A stretch of 64,000 nt of DNA from Streptomyces sannanensis (GCF_039536205.1 NZ_BAAAYL010000001.1:5332001-5396000); one strand, 5' to 3'; counted from the stretch's first letter, positions 16,806 to 25,417 are shown. Program-made: numbers and translations. The notes: generated by a model not told the origin, from the sequence alone.

Positions 16806-17747
16806 GTGCAGAACGGCAAGGACGACGAGTTCCCCGAGTTCGACGGGACCGAGGACGACGACGAGGAGCAGGACGGCCCCGAGGCGCTGGAGCCCGCCGC
16901 CTTCCCCGAGGGCGAGCAGGCGGACCGGGTCCTCGCGGCGGCCCTCCTCGCCGTGCGCTACACCTCGCTGCTGGAGCCCCCGGTGGCGTCGCCCTGGGTC
17001 GGGCCGGTGCGCAACGGCCTGGTCCGGGCGCACAGCACCGCCGTGGCCATGCTGCGGGAGGGGTACGGCCCGGACGGCGGGGTCGACGCCTTCGACATCG
17101 GCCTCACCCGCTGGATCCTGGCCGGCGTGACCGAACTGCCCGAGGCCGTCCGCCGGCCGGAGGAGCACGTGGACGGGCAGCGGGAGCTGGCCCGCCTGGT
17201 CTTCGACGTCGTCGTCCACCCGGACGACGAGGCCCGCTTCTCCGAGGCGTGCGCGCTGGCCGAGCGGCTGGCGGGACCGGAGGCGGCGGAGGAGCGCGAG
17301 CTCCTGGCCGGGGACCTCGCCGACCTCGCCGCGGCGCGGGGGAGCGGCCGCCGGCCGGACGGCGAGGCGTTGTGGGAGCGCGCCGACGCCTTCGCCCGAC
17401 GGTACGCGGACCGGGTCCGGGCGGAGCTGCGGGCCCGGGGCCACCACATCGGCGAAGTGATGACCGACTTCCCCGTCCCGGTGAGCGAGCGGGGTGCGGA
17501 GATCGCGCGGCTGGTGGTGGCCTCGATGGCGGGCCGGTTCGGGGTGTCCGAGGAGGAGGCCCGCGTCCGGGTCTTCGCGTTCTTCTCGGACTGGGACCTG
17601 ACGGATGAGTCCGAGATAGGCGATCTGGACTACATCGGGCATCAGACGCCGGAGGAGTGGGCGGGCAGTATCTACCTGGGGCTGGAGTTCCACGAGGTGC
17701 AGACGGCCGCGGACCTCGGCGGCCGGACGCCGACGCCGCTGCCGTAG
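16806..17747 (+). CDS. Acidic hypothetical protein
   Basis: 313 residues from GTG 16806, with a strongly acidic N terminus and otherwise alpha-helical, Ala/Glu/Arg-rich sequence. The C-terminal end contains GHQTPEEWAGSIYLGLEFHE. I recognise no family. Its place between a toxin remnant and a SUKH gene makes an immunity-associated role conceivable, but nothing in the sequence shows it. Confidence 0.6.
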   Translation: MQNGKDDEFPEFDGTEDDDEEQDGPEALEPAAFPEGEQADRVLAAALLAVRYTSLLEPPVASPWVGPVRNGLVRAHSTAVAMLREGYGPDGGVDAFDIGLTRWILAGVTELPEAVRRPEEHVDGQRELARLVFDVVVHPDDEARFSEACALAERLAGPEAAEERELLAGDLADLAAARGSGRRPDGEALWERADAFARRYADRVRAELRARGHHIGEVMTDFPVPVSERGAEIARLVVASMAGRFGVSEEEARVRVFAFFSDWDLTDESEIGDLDYIGHQTPEEWAGSIYLGLEFHEVQTAADLGGRTPTPLP

Positions 17748-17754
17748 CAGTGCG

Positions 17755-17949
17755 AAGGGCTTCGAGACGGTTCAGGAACTGCGGTGTGACCTGCGGTGGA
17801 AGGCTGCTTGCGGGCTCGGGCTGCACGACATGGCCTTCGATCCGTCGCTGCTGGCGTACTTCCGCCGCCGCCTGGCCCGCTCGGTGCGGCCGAACCGTGT
17901 CTTCGAGGCGGTGCGCGAGGTAGTGAGAGGGCGGTACATGCTTCTTTGA
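17755..17949 (+). pseudogene. N-terminal fragment of an IS1182-family transposase
   Basis: One frame reads GFETVQELRCDLRWKAACGL, then AFDPSLLAYFRRRLARS and RVFEAVREVV. This is the N-terminal helical domain of IS1182-family (IS5-superfamily) transposases. No catalytic domain follows. It stops at 17947. Confidence 0.75.
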
Positions 17950-18038
17950 GCGGTTTTGTCGTCGTCATGTCCGCCTACACCGGACGGAGTATTGTTCGAG
18001 ACCGTCGTGGTCGAGAACTCCCCGGATTGGCAGGCGAC

Positions 18039-18581
18039 ATGCTGAGGGTCGAAGAGTTGGAGGCCGCGCTTCCTGCGATTACACGGTGGCGTGTGCCAGG
18101 TAGACGCTGCGTGGACTGGGCCGCCCTCGAGGCGGACCTCGGGACGGCGCTGCCCTCGGACTTCCGCTCTCTGGCGGAGGCATATCCGATCCTGGTCGTC
18201 GACGACTTCCTGACGGTGTCCGTTCCCCGGCCCGGCGCCGAGGCGTCATGGGCATCCGAGTCCAGGGAGGACGAGATCCTTCAGGATCTGTACGAGATGG
18301 GCGACACCGAGGGCTACGTTCCCTTCCCGCAGCCGGGAGGCCTGATCTGCTGGGCGGAGTCCAATTCGGGGGACTCCTTCTACTGGAGGACGAGCCCTGC
18401 GGACCCGGACGCATGGCCGGTGGTCGTCCGCACAGACAACGGCGAGTGGTCGGAGTTCCCGGTCGGTGCCGTCGAGTTCCTGGCGGGCGTGTACCGGCGG
18501 ACCCTCGATGTGTCCGGCATGCCCAGGGACTTCCCCGGCGATGACCCGAAGGTGTTGGGCCTGAGCGACCGCATCGACTGA
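18039..18581 (+). CDS. SUKH (SMI1/KNR4-like) immunity-type protein
   Basis: 180 residues with the SUKH layout: an N-terminal helix pair, W-AALEADLGTALPSDFRSL, a VDDFLTV strand and a later LICWAESNSGDSFYW segment with the family's conserved W and G-D-x-F. SUKH proteins neutralise toxin domains of polymorphic toxins. A degenerate toxin C terminus lies upstream, so this may be an orphaned immunity gene. Confidence 0.72.
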   Translation: MLRVEELEAALPAITRWRVPGRRCVDWAALEADLGTALPSDFRSLAEAYPILVVDDFLTVSVPRPGAEASWASESREDEILQDLYEMGDTEGYVPFPQPGGLICWAESNSGDSFYWRTSPADPDAWPVVVRTDNGEWSEFPVGAVEFLAGVYRRTLDVSGMPRDFPGDDPKVLGLSDRID

Positions 18582-18669
18582 TCGGCAATTCAAAGGGTGC
18601 TCTGTGAGTTGGTACCCGTGTTGCCCTTTCGGTTGGGGTAAGCGGCCTGGTCGTGGGATCGCTGGGCGG

Positions 18670-18912
18670 CTATGGCCGCGGCCGGGTGAACAATCCCTGC
18701 TCGGTCTCGACCAGGATTCCGCGCTCGACCAGTCGCTTGAGCTTCAAGCGGACGTTGTTGATGTTGTTGGGCGCGATCTCCACGTCCATCGCTTCGCACA
18801 CCGCCCGCGCCCGCAAAGGGGCGTCGGCTGCGGCGAACACCGCCATGATCTGCTGGTAGGCCGGATGGTTCGGCAGCTTCGGGGCCGGCAGCGCGGGTGG
18901 CCGCGGATCGGG
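18670..18912 (-). pseudogene. C-terminal fragment of a conserved actinomycete protein
   Basis: The minus strand is open and reads LPNHPAYQQIMAVFAAADAP, an RARAVCEAM segment, then LKLKRLVERGILVETEQGLF, ending TRPRP. From memory this is the conserved C-terminal winged-helix-like tail of a common Streptomyces protein. The upstream part is cut off at ~18910, where the opposite-strand GntR fragment begins. Confidence 0.5.
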
Positions 18913-19128
18913 CAGTTCCGTTCGATTCCGTTTGCCTCGCAGGTTGCCGACGACCTACGCCGACGCCTTGACGCGGGCGAGTGGAAGGCGGGCGAAAGGT
19001 TCCCCGGCACGGTGGCTATCGCTGCGGAGTACGACATCAGCCAATCCGCGGCCGTGCACGCTGTCGGCGTGCTGGTGACGGAAGACAGGTTGCGGAAGGT
19101 GATCCCGCGCGGGTTCTTCGTCGTCTGA
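18913..19128 (+). pseudogene. GntR-type winged-helix fragment
   Basis: Reads a GntR DNA-binding domain: QVADDLRRRLDAGEWKAGER, then an AIAAEYDISQSAAVHAVGVL recognition region and the GFFVV wing. No start codon or ribosome site lies at the boundary with the opposite-strand fragment, and there is no effector domain. Short GntR proteins without an effector domain exist, so expression from an alternative start cannot be excluded. Confidence 0.5.
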
Positions 19129-19144
19129 CGTGCTATCGGTTTTA

Positions 19145-19161
19145 TCTGACGCTACGTCAGA
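19145..19161. promoter_or_regulatory. Small dyad in AT-rich promoter-like DNA
   Basis: TCTGACG CTA CGTCAGA, perfect 7-bp arms, lies ~120 bp before the next gene in a locally AT-rich stretch. Confidence 0.3.
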
Positions 19162-19281
19162 AATGCGAAAAGCCCAGACAGCGGTCAGCCATCGGGGCGT
19201 ATTCGAACAAATATGATGGCCCACCATAGGAGCGTTCTGGGTTGCAGAGTGTTACGACGGATCGATGGAGGGTGAGTCAGC

Positions 19282-19572
19282 ATGGCACGCACGTTGGGTG
19301 ATACCGACTACGTGCAAGGTTGCCGGTTCGAGTGGTTCGACCGACGGCCGGACAACGGGGCACTTTGCGGGTGGTTCTTCCCGGACATCCCGGAGGAAGA
19401 CCCGGATGGAACCAAGCGGCTTTGGATCACCGAGATCCCGACTCCGGACGGGGAACGCCCGAGCTTTTTCGTCCAGCCGGGACCCGGGGAGTCTCCCGGA
19501 AGGCCCCTCCCTTCGCTGGAAATGGCGGCCGGGTACCTCGTTGGGTGGTTCACCGGTCGGGACGAGTGGTGA
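19282..19572 (+). CDS. Conserved hypothetical protein
   Basis: 96 residues, Trp- and Gly-rich (GWFFPDIPEEDP, YLVGWFTGRDEW), without a recognised motif. A good ribosome site, GGAGGGTGA, precedes the ATG. The stop overlaps the GTG of the next small gene, so the two form a pair. Its role is unknown. Confidence 0.65.
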   Translation: MARTLGDTDYVQGCRFEWFDRRPDNGALCGWFFPDIPEEDPDGTKRLWITEIPTPDGERPSFFVQPGPGESPGRPLPSLEMAAGYLVGWFTGRDEW

Positions 19573-19814
19573 GCGAGCAAGGGCCCGAGATCATCGGCCG
19601 TGAGATTCTGCGGCTTGACGCGCTGTCCGAGCGCGAGGGACACCGTATGGGCAAGGAACGGCGGAAGCACACAGGGGCCCGTCGTGAAGCCCTTGTATGG
19701 GCCCTACACGTCCTGCTGACCGGCAACCCGACCCAGTCTTCAGGGGTCGCCGTAGAGCGCTTTCTGGGGGCCCTCAAGGCCAGCGCTGGGGCCAGTACCC
19801 AGGAACGTTCCTAG
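19569..19814 (+). CDS. Small hypothetical protein
   Basis: 81 residues starting at a GTG that overlaps the preceding stop (GTGA). It is helical, with a KERRKHTGARREALVWALHV segment. No family is recognised. The 3' end overlaps on the opposite strand the tail of the disrupted coiled-coil gene. Confidence 0.5.
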   Translation: MSEQGPEIIGREILRLDALSEREGHRMGKERRKHTGARREALVWALHVLLTGNPTQSSGVAVERFLGALKASAGASTQERS

Positions 19815-20109
19815 GACCGGCTACACCTTCCGTAATTCCTCGGCCGTCTCTCTCGCGCTGCCGGTGATCGGGGGAAGCGGCCGGCGGCGGGCCGTTCGGC
19901 GACTGCAATACCCGTACAGGTTCCGAGCGGCCGTGACCTTGCGGTCCGGAAAGGGACTCACCGCGCAGAAACTCCGTTAGCTCATCTGGCAATCCGTGAC
20001 GTCGTGCGGCGCGCTCACGTTCTAGCGCTACCTCTGCGGCCTTTACGTGCGCCTCGACGTCGTCCAACTGCGAATTGAACTGCTGGCGTAGATCCTCGCT
20101 AGTCCCATC
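19774..20109 (-). pseudogene. 3' part of a coiled-coil gene interrupted by insertion elements
   Basis: The minus strand reads DGTSEDLRQQFNSQLDDVEA, then HVKAAEVALERERAARRHGL and PDELTEFLRGES. It is open right up to the IS boundary at 20110. Joining it to 23594-23765 across the insertions restores one uninterrupted frame (codons CGG ACT AGC CGG AGA GAT). The helical, Glu/Arg-rich profile ending in a GLPDELTEFL motif recalls phage scaffolding proteins, but that identity is a guess. Confidence 0.55.
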
Positions 20110-21866
20110 CTTCGCACATGACCGGTTCGGATGAACTGACGATGTGACCGGTACCTCTGTGGGGTGCCGGTCGTTGAGTGGGACGTGCCGATATCTCGTT
20201 CGCGTCGCTCACGGGTCCACCGTCCTCGGATGACGGTGGAGTTCGCTCCCGTGGTGGAGAGGCGTCTGGGCGCTCTGCCCGCCTCTGCCGAGTTTCTGCG
20301 CCGGCTGGATGTGGCCGGGATCATCGACGCGCTGTGCCCGGTCCGCCAGGTCGCGCACCTGACCCACGGGCAAGTGATTGAAGTCCTGATCGCCAACCGG
20401 CTGTCCTCGCCGACGGCCATGGTCCGGGTGGAGGACTGGGCGCGGAAGTGGGCGGTGGAGGAGGTCTTCGGTATCGATCCCGAGCTGCTGAACGACGACC
20501 GGCTCGCCCGCGCCTTGGACGCGATCGCCCCGCACCTGGACGAGATCACCGGCTCGGTCGGTGCCCAGGCCATCGCGGAGTTCGGCATCGACGTCAGCCA
20601 GATCCACTGGGACATGACCTCGATGTCGCTCTTCGGCGCGTTCGAGGACCAGGAGGACGGGTTCCCGCAGGTCAAGTACGGTCACCCCAAGGACCGGCGG
20701 GTGGATCTGAAGCAGGTCCAGGCCGGGCTCGCCGTCGCCCGCGACGGCGGGATCCCGGTCTTTCATCGCGTCTACGACGGCGGCGCCGGGGAGGTCGCCC
20801 AGGTCGTCGGCGCGATGAAGGCCCTGCGGAAGATCGCCGACCGCAAGGACTTCCTGCTCGTCGCGGACTCCAAGCTGGTGTCCTATCCGAACATCACCGC
20901 GCTGCTGGACGCGGAAGTCGACTTCATCGCCCCGCTCCCGGCCGCCCAGGTCAAGGCGGAGGTCTACGCCGCCCTGGACGTGGAATCCGCCCGGCCGGTC
21001 GACTACGTCAACGACCGGGACCACGAGCGGGACACCCCCCGCCGACCAGCGCGACTCCTACCGGGTCCTGGAGGACGTCCACGTCATGGCCGGGCCCCGC
21101 AAACGCGACCCGGTGCATCGGCTGCGCCGGATCCTGGTCCACTCCACCGGCAACGCCCGCGGGCAGCAGGCCGCCCGCGCCAAACGCCTGGCCCGGGCCG
21201 CGGAAGACCTCGACAAACTCCAACGCTTGGCCGGCGGCCGCTACTACAACACCGCGGAGAAGATCCAGGCCAGGATCGGCGTGATCGCCAAGACCCGCCG
21301 GGTCTCCGACTGCCTGCGCACCACCGTGACCACCGGCCCCGACCAACGCCCACGTCTGGAATGGCACTTCGACAAGGACATCCTGGACGCCCAGTCCGCC
21401 GCCGACGGCTGGTACGCCCTGGTCACCCGGCTCACCCCCCAGCAGGCCGACGCCGCCGAGGTCTTCAAGCGCTACAAAGGCCAAAGTGTGGTCGAGCGGC
21501 GCTACCACGACTTCAAGGGCCCCCTGGCCGTCGCGCCCGTCTTCCTGGAACACAACCGACGCATCGCCGCCCTGATCACCGTGATCTGCCTGGCCCTGCT
21601 CGTGTTCTGCCTGATCGAGCGCCAGGTCCGCCAGGCCCTCGGCCCCGAGCAGACCATGAACGGCCTCTACCCCGACAACCGCAAGGTCCGCCCCACCGGC
21701 CGCATGATCTTCTACCAGCTCGACAGCCTCATGCTCCGGCCCGCCACCGCCACCAGCCCGCCCACCATCCTCATCAGCCGAGGAGTCGAAGCACACCTGC
21801 TCGAACTCCTCGGCATCGATGAAACCCGACCTCGCTGGCTACAGACCTAAACCCCCATGTGCGAAG
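20110..21866 (+). mobile_element. IS4/IS1634-like insertion sequence
   Basis: About 1.76 kb bounded by 11-bp inverted repeats: CTTCGCACATG at 20110 and CATGTGCGAAG ending at 21866. It contains one transposase gene broken by a frameshift. No clear target duplication flanks it. Confidence 0.75.
20164..21850 (+). pseudogene. IS1634-like DDE transposase, frameshifted
   Basis: The first frame (GTG 20164 or ATG 20230) encodes the N-terminal half with the catalytic Asp in IHWDMTS and a second Asp in LLVADSKLVS. At a run of six C near 21035 the frame changes, and the second half continues from there to 21850 with the catalytic Glu region VVERRYHDFKG. Skipping one nucleotide at the C run would restore a ~560-residue protein, so this is either a mutation or a slippage-prone site. 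Confidence 0.8.
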
Positions 21867-21877
21867 TCTCCGGCTAG

Positions 21878-23321
21878 TAGGGCTTTGTTAGGTGGGTTCG
21901 TTGGTCCTCTTGGGCTACGGTGTGATGTTCTGTCAGGTGTGACACCTGAGGAGATGGATGTGGTCCGCCCGCGTCTGGAGGCGTTTGCGGCGGAGATGTT
22001 CGGTTCGCTCAAGCGCCGGGATCAGCGGGCCAAGGGCGAACTGTACATGCGCGGGCTGATGCTGGACGGCAAGCGCAAGTCGATGCAGCCGATGGCCGAG
22101 CGCCTGGGCGTGGACCACCAGCAGCTCCAGCAGTTCGTGTCGTCCTCGACCTGGGACTACGCCGAGGTCCGCCGTCGGGTGGCCCGATGGGCCGCAGCGC
22201 ACATCGCCCCGGAGGCGTACGCGATCGACGATGTGGGCTTTCCCAAGGACGGCTACGACTCGCCGGGGGTGGCCCGGATGTACTGCGGCGCCCTGGGCAA
22301 GCGGGGCAACTGCCAGATCGGCGTCAGCGTCAACCTGGTGTCCGACCGCGCGTCGGCGGCGGTCAACTGGCGGCTGTTCCTTCCCGAGAGCTGGGACGAC
22401 GCCAAGAACAGCGGGGATGCGCTGCTGGCGGAGGCGGTCAGACGCCGGCGCACGAGAGCGGGCATCCCCGACCAGGTCCGGCACCGGGAGAGGTGGCGCC
22501 TGGCCCTGGACATGCTCGACGAGGCCCGCGAAGAGTGGGAGCTGCCCGGTCTGCCGGTGGTCGCCGATGCCGGTTACGGGGATGCCACCGGCTTCCGTGA
22601 GGGCCTGACCGAGCGCGGCCTGGCCTACGCGGTGGCGGTCAAGGGCAGCACCACCTGCTACCCCGGTGATGCGTTCCCCGAGCGCCCGCCCTACAGCGGC
22701 ACCGGCCGCCCGCCCGGGCCGGCCTACCCCCAGCCGCACACCACCCTGCGGGCGCTGGCCCTGGCCACCGGACGCGGCGCCGCGCGGACCGTCACCTGGC
22801 GCCACGGCACCAAGACGACCAAGAACAACCCCCGTGCCGCCATGCGCTCACAGTTCCTGGCCCTGCGGGTCCGCCCGGCCAACCGCACCATCCGCCGCGC
22901 CACCGACGGCTCACTACCCGAGTGCTGGCTGCTGGCCGAATGGCCGCCCGACTCCGCCGAGCCCACCGACTACTGGCTGTCCACCCTGCCCGCCGACACC
23001 CCACTGCGCGAACTGGTCCGCATCGCGAAGATCCGCTGGCGCGTCGAGCACGACTACCGCGAACTCAAAGACGGCCTCGGACTGGACCACTTCGAAGGCC
23101 GCAGCTACCTCGGCTGGCACCGACACGTGACCCTCGCCTCCCTCGCCCAGGCCTTCTGCACCCTGCTGCGAATCGACCCAAAAGCCCCTGCGCCGGCCTG
23201 ACCCTCTACGCGGTACTCCGCGCGTTACAGAAACTCCTGGCCACCTGGACCGGCGCCTGCTCGATATGCGGCCAACCCGCCCCCACACCCAAACCCCACC
23301 ACAGAACCTAACAAAGCCCTA
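21878..23321 (+). mobile_element. IS701-like insertion sequence with CTAG target duplication
   Basis: Perfect 16-bp inverted repeats TAGGGCTTTGTTAGGT (21878-21893) and its complement (23306-23321) are bounded on both sides by CTAG (21874-21877, 23322-23325), matching the 4-bp target habit of the family. It lies 11 bp right of the IS1634-like element and directly against the MITE-like element. Confidence 0.88.
21939..23201 (+). CDS. IS701-family DDE transposase, C terminus lost by frameshift
   Basis: 420 residues from GTG 21939 (VTPEEMDVV). The catalytic set is visible: Asp in AIDDVGFPKDG, Asp in VVADAGYGD and Glu in HDYRELKDGLGLDHFEG. The frame stops after PKAPAPA at 23201. The next frame continues with LTLYAVLRALQKLLATWTGA and CSICGQP, the usual ending of this family, so one base has been lost near 23198. 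The catalytic core is intact, so residual activity is possible. Confidence 0.82.
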   Translation: MTPEEMDVVRPRLEAFAAEMFGSLKRRDQRAKGELYMRGLMLDGKRKSMQPMAERLGVDHQQLQQFVSSSTWDYAEVRRRVARWAAAHIAPEAYAIDDVGFPKDGYDSPGVARMYCGALGKRGNCQIGVSVNLVSDRASAAVNWRLFLPESWDDAKNSGDALLAEAVRRRRTRAGIPDQVRHRERWRLALDMLDEAREEWELPGLPVVADAGYGDATGFREGLTERGLAYAVAVKGSTTCYPGDAFPERPPYSGTGRPPGPAYPQPHTTLRALALATGRGAARTVTWRHGTKTTKNNPRAAMRSQFLALRVRPANRTIRRATDGSLPECWLLAEWPPDSAEPTDYWLSTLPADTPLRELVRIAKIRWRVEHDYRELKDGLGLDHFEGRSYLGWHRHVTLASLAQAFCTLLRIDPKAPAPA

Positions 23322-23325
23322 CTAG

Positions 23326-23593
23326 TGCTGTGGCCGGAAAGGTTTGCCGGGAAGCTCGCGGCTCCCCCAGCTACCTCCCCCAGCTACCTCCCCCAGCTAC
23401 CGCTGGGGGTGCCCCCAGGGTGCCCCCAGAGGTGCCCCCAGGTGCGGTGCATCGCAAGGCGGAGCATCGCAGCTCGTACTTGGCCGTACTCGCGCCATGC
23501 GACAACGGTGGGGTACTCCCGTGCCCGAAGGGCTACGGGGGAGAAGTGCCGTGCCGGGGGGCGCGAGCCGGTGAACCTTTCCGGTCACAGCAG
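23326..23593. repeat. MITE-like non-autonomous element
   Basis: About 270 bp bounded by near-perfect inverted repeats: TGCTGTGGCCGGAAAGGTT at the left and, complemented, TGCTGTGACCGGAAAGGTT at the right (18/19). TAG flanks both sides. There is no gene inside. The interior holds a tandem array of CCCCCAGCTAC-type units (23365-23400) and a CCCCCAGC/GCTGGGGG hairpin. I believe similar sequences recur in Streptomyces genomes. Confidence 0.65.
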
Positions 23594-23765
23594 TAGTCCG
23601 CAGCGCCGTAGAGACTTGCTCCAGTTCAGCCCGCAGTTTGTCTGGGGACGGTCCATCAGAAACGCCCTCAGCGCCCCAACCAGTGTGGCTCCCAAGTGAC
23701 CTGACACGGTTTCCGTCGGTCGCGCCACAGCCAAAAGCTGATCGACAGCCCTCATGTCCGGTCAA
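23594..23765 (-). pseudogene. 5' part of the interrupted coiled-coil gene
   Basis: The minus strand reads WGAEGVSDGPSPDKLRAELE followed by QVSTALRT and is cut by the MITE-like element. It is in frame with 20109 downwards once the three insertions are removed. The start is uncertain: the frame opens at a TTG at 23765 and no clear ribosome site is seen. The remaining ~155 bp up to the hydrolase gene include a 16-bp stretch (23813-23828) resembling an IS701 end. Confidence 0.5.
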
Positions 23766-23922
23766 CCAATTGGAGGAAACGGTCCGCCCCCCATTCCCAT
23801 GTGAGCTTTCAGTGGGGCTTTGTCAGGTTCTGTGGTGTCACCGCACCGGACGGCGCGACCTACCCGGCAAGCCTTCCCGGCCACTAGGCTCATCGTGCGG
23901 CGTACAACGACGGGAGTGCTCC

Positions 23923-24768
23923 ATGCCGGAGATCGAACTCACCGCAGGCACCACCGATTACGAGGACACGGGCGGTACGGGTCCGGCCGTCGTACTCCTC
24001 CACGGACTGGTCCACGACGCGACCGTCTGGCGCAAGGTCATCGCAGACCTCCGCCGCGACCACCGGGTGATCGCCCCGACTCTGCCCTACGGCTCCCACC
24101 GCCGGCCCATGCGCCCCGAAGTCCCCCTCGGCCCCGACGCCGTGGCCGGCCTTGTCGCCGAACTCCTGGACAGGCTCGATCTGGACGACGTCACGCTGGT
24201 CGAGAACGACTGCGGCCGCGCCCAGACCGTGGCGGCCAGGCACCCGGAGCGGCTCGCCCGCCTCGTCCTCACTTCCTGCGAGGCCTTCGACAACTACCCG
24301 CCCGGCCTCCCCGGCAAGCTGATCTCCCTGGCCTGCAAGGTTCCCGGCGGTGTCGCCCTCCTGGCCCGCATCCTCGCCCTCAAGCCTCTGCGGCGGCTCC
24401 CGGTCGGCATCGGCGCCCTCACCAAGCGCCCCGTCCCTGACGAGATCGTCGACGGCTGGCTGCGCCCCCTGCTCACCGACCCGGCGATCAGGAACGACTT
24501 CCGTCGCTACAACCTCGCGGTACGCAAGGCGGAACTCCTCGAAGCGGCGGAAGGGCTGCGGAAGTTCGACCGCCCGGCCCTGGTCGTCTGGGCCACGGAA
24601 GACCTGATGATGCCCCGCGAACACGGCCGCCGCCTGGCCGAACTGCTCCCGCAGGGCCGCCATATGGAAATCGCCGACAGCCGCACCCTGATCCCCGAGG
24701 ACCAGCCGGAACAACTGTCGGCGATGCTCCGTGAGTTCATCGCGGACACCCCAGTGGCGCCGCGCTGA
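23923..24768 (+). CDS. Alpha/beta hydrolase-fold protein with atypical active site
   Basis: 281 residues with the HGL oxyanion motif near residue 27. The nucleophile elbow reads VENDCGRAQ, so Asp96 occupies the nucleophile position as in haloalkane dehalogenases. At the C terminus, where a catalytic His is expected (usually GHF/HxxPE), the sequence is DSRTLIPEDQPEQL, without His. It may be a non-classical or inactive hydrolase. It lies immediately left of the island's attL. Confidence 0.75.
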   Translation: MPEIELTAGTTDYEDTGGTGPAVVLLHGLVHDATVWRKVIADLRRDHRVIAPTLPYGSHRRPMRPEVPLGPDAVAGLVAELLDRLDLDDVTLVENDCGRAQTVAARHPERLARLVLTSCEAFDNYPPGLPGKLISLACKVPGGVALLARILALKPLRRLPVGIGALTKRPVPDEIVDGWLRPLLTDPAIRNDFRRYNLAVRKAELLEAAEGLRKFDRPALVVWATEDLMMPREHGRRLAELLPQGRHMEIADSRTLIPEDQPEQLSAMLREFIADTPVAPR

Positions 24769-24788
24769 CTCACGGACTCGACCGGGTG

Positions 24789-24804
24789 TCAGATATCCCG
24801 GAAG
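24789..24804. other. attL core of the island
   Basis: TCAGATATCCCGGAAG, identical to the last 16 bp of the murA-like gene at the other boundary. Identity ends abruptly on both sides. Confidence 0.7.
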
Positions 24805-24908
24805 AGACCAGCGGATGCGGTGACCTGTGGCGATATGCGGTCGCAGGCCGCTGACCTGCGCAAATGGCCTTTCGGAAGTTTCACGCTCGTATCCGTTGAT
24901 GCAGCCGG

Positions 24909-24941
24909 AAGTCCCAGAAAAGTCCGTCCCAGAGAAATCCC
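24909..24941. repeat. Left arm-type repeats of the integrase
   Basis: Degenerate tandem copies of AGTCCCAGA (AAGTCCCAGAAAAGTCC, then GTCCCAGAGAAATCCC), matching the threefold AAGTCCCAGAG array at 36528-36562 by the right boundary. They are likely integrase arm-binding sites. Confidence 0.6.
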
Positions 24942-24997
24942 ACTACCCGCAGCCACTTTTTCGGCTCCATGCAGGGCTTCGGGCGCGGTGTGGGCTG

Positions 24998-25417
24998 GTG
25001 TCTGTGCATCGGTGGTCCGCCCTGAACGAACTGCAACGCGCGCTTCTCGAACGGCTCGCGGCCGGTGAAGATCCCGCGGCCTGGGATCCGGGTGACTGGC
25101 GGTCGGCCTATGCTCCACGCAACCCTGGGCTTCTGAACGTCAGGCGCCGTGGCGGGGAGGTGTGTGCGGAGGTCACCGAGGCCGACCGCTTCTACTTTCG
25201 GCATGGCCGTCATCCCGACGGCCCGGCGTTTACAGGTAGTGGCGACCAGGCGGTATCCGCTGGCACTGCGCCTTCGGCGGCAGGCGCCGGGTGGCGCGGT
25301 TCCACAGGGCGGAGGCGCACTCCGATGCCTTACAGCGAACGGCCTGATGTCCGTGCGAGCTGCAGGCTGTCGCAGGAGCCGCACACCAAGGGAATTGCGC
25401 TCGCTTGCGGTCCGTGA
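24998..25417 (+). pseudogene. Hypothetical gene fragment in island left end
   Basis: From GTG 24998 the first ~75 codons read HRWSALNELQRALLERLAAG, then a DWRSAY and NVRRRGGEVCAEVTEADRFY segment, a small winged-helix-like module that I believe recurs in Streptomyces proteins. After ~25225 the sequence loses protein character. It is probably a truncated gene. The remaining ~180 bp up to the GHKL gene hold only its ribosome site. Confidence 0.4.

Noticed and set aside
19774..20109. Prophage based on a scaffolding-like coiled coil
   Set aside because: No capsid, terminase, portal or tail genes are present; the resemblance is compositional only.
23365..23440. CRISPR array from the repeated CCCCCAGCTAC units
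   Set aside because: Units are ~13 bp, directly adjacent, without spacers, and lie inside a MITE-like element.
23813..23828. Second IS701 copy suggested by TGGGGCTTTGTCAGGT
   Set aside because: Matches 14 of 16 bases of the IS701 end, but no transposase sequence or opposite end follows; at most a solo remnant.
24789..24804. tRNA gene at the island boundary
   Set aside because: No cloverleaf or tRNA-like sequence at either boundary; the right core lies in the 3' end of a protein gene.
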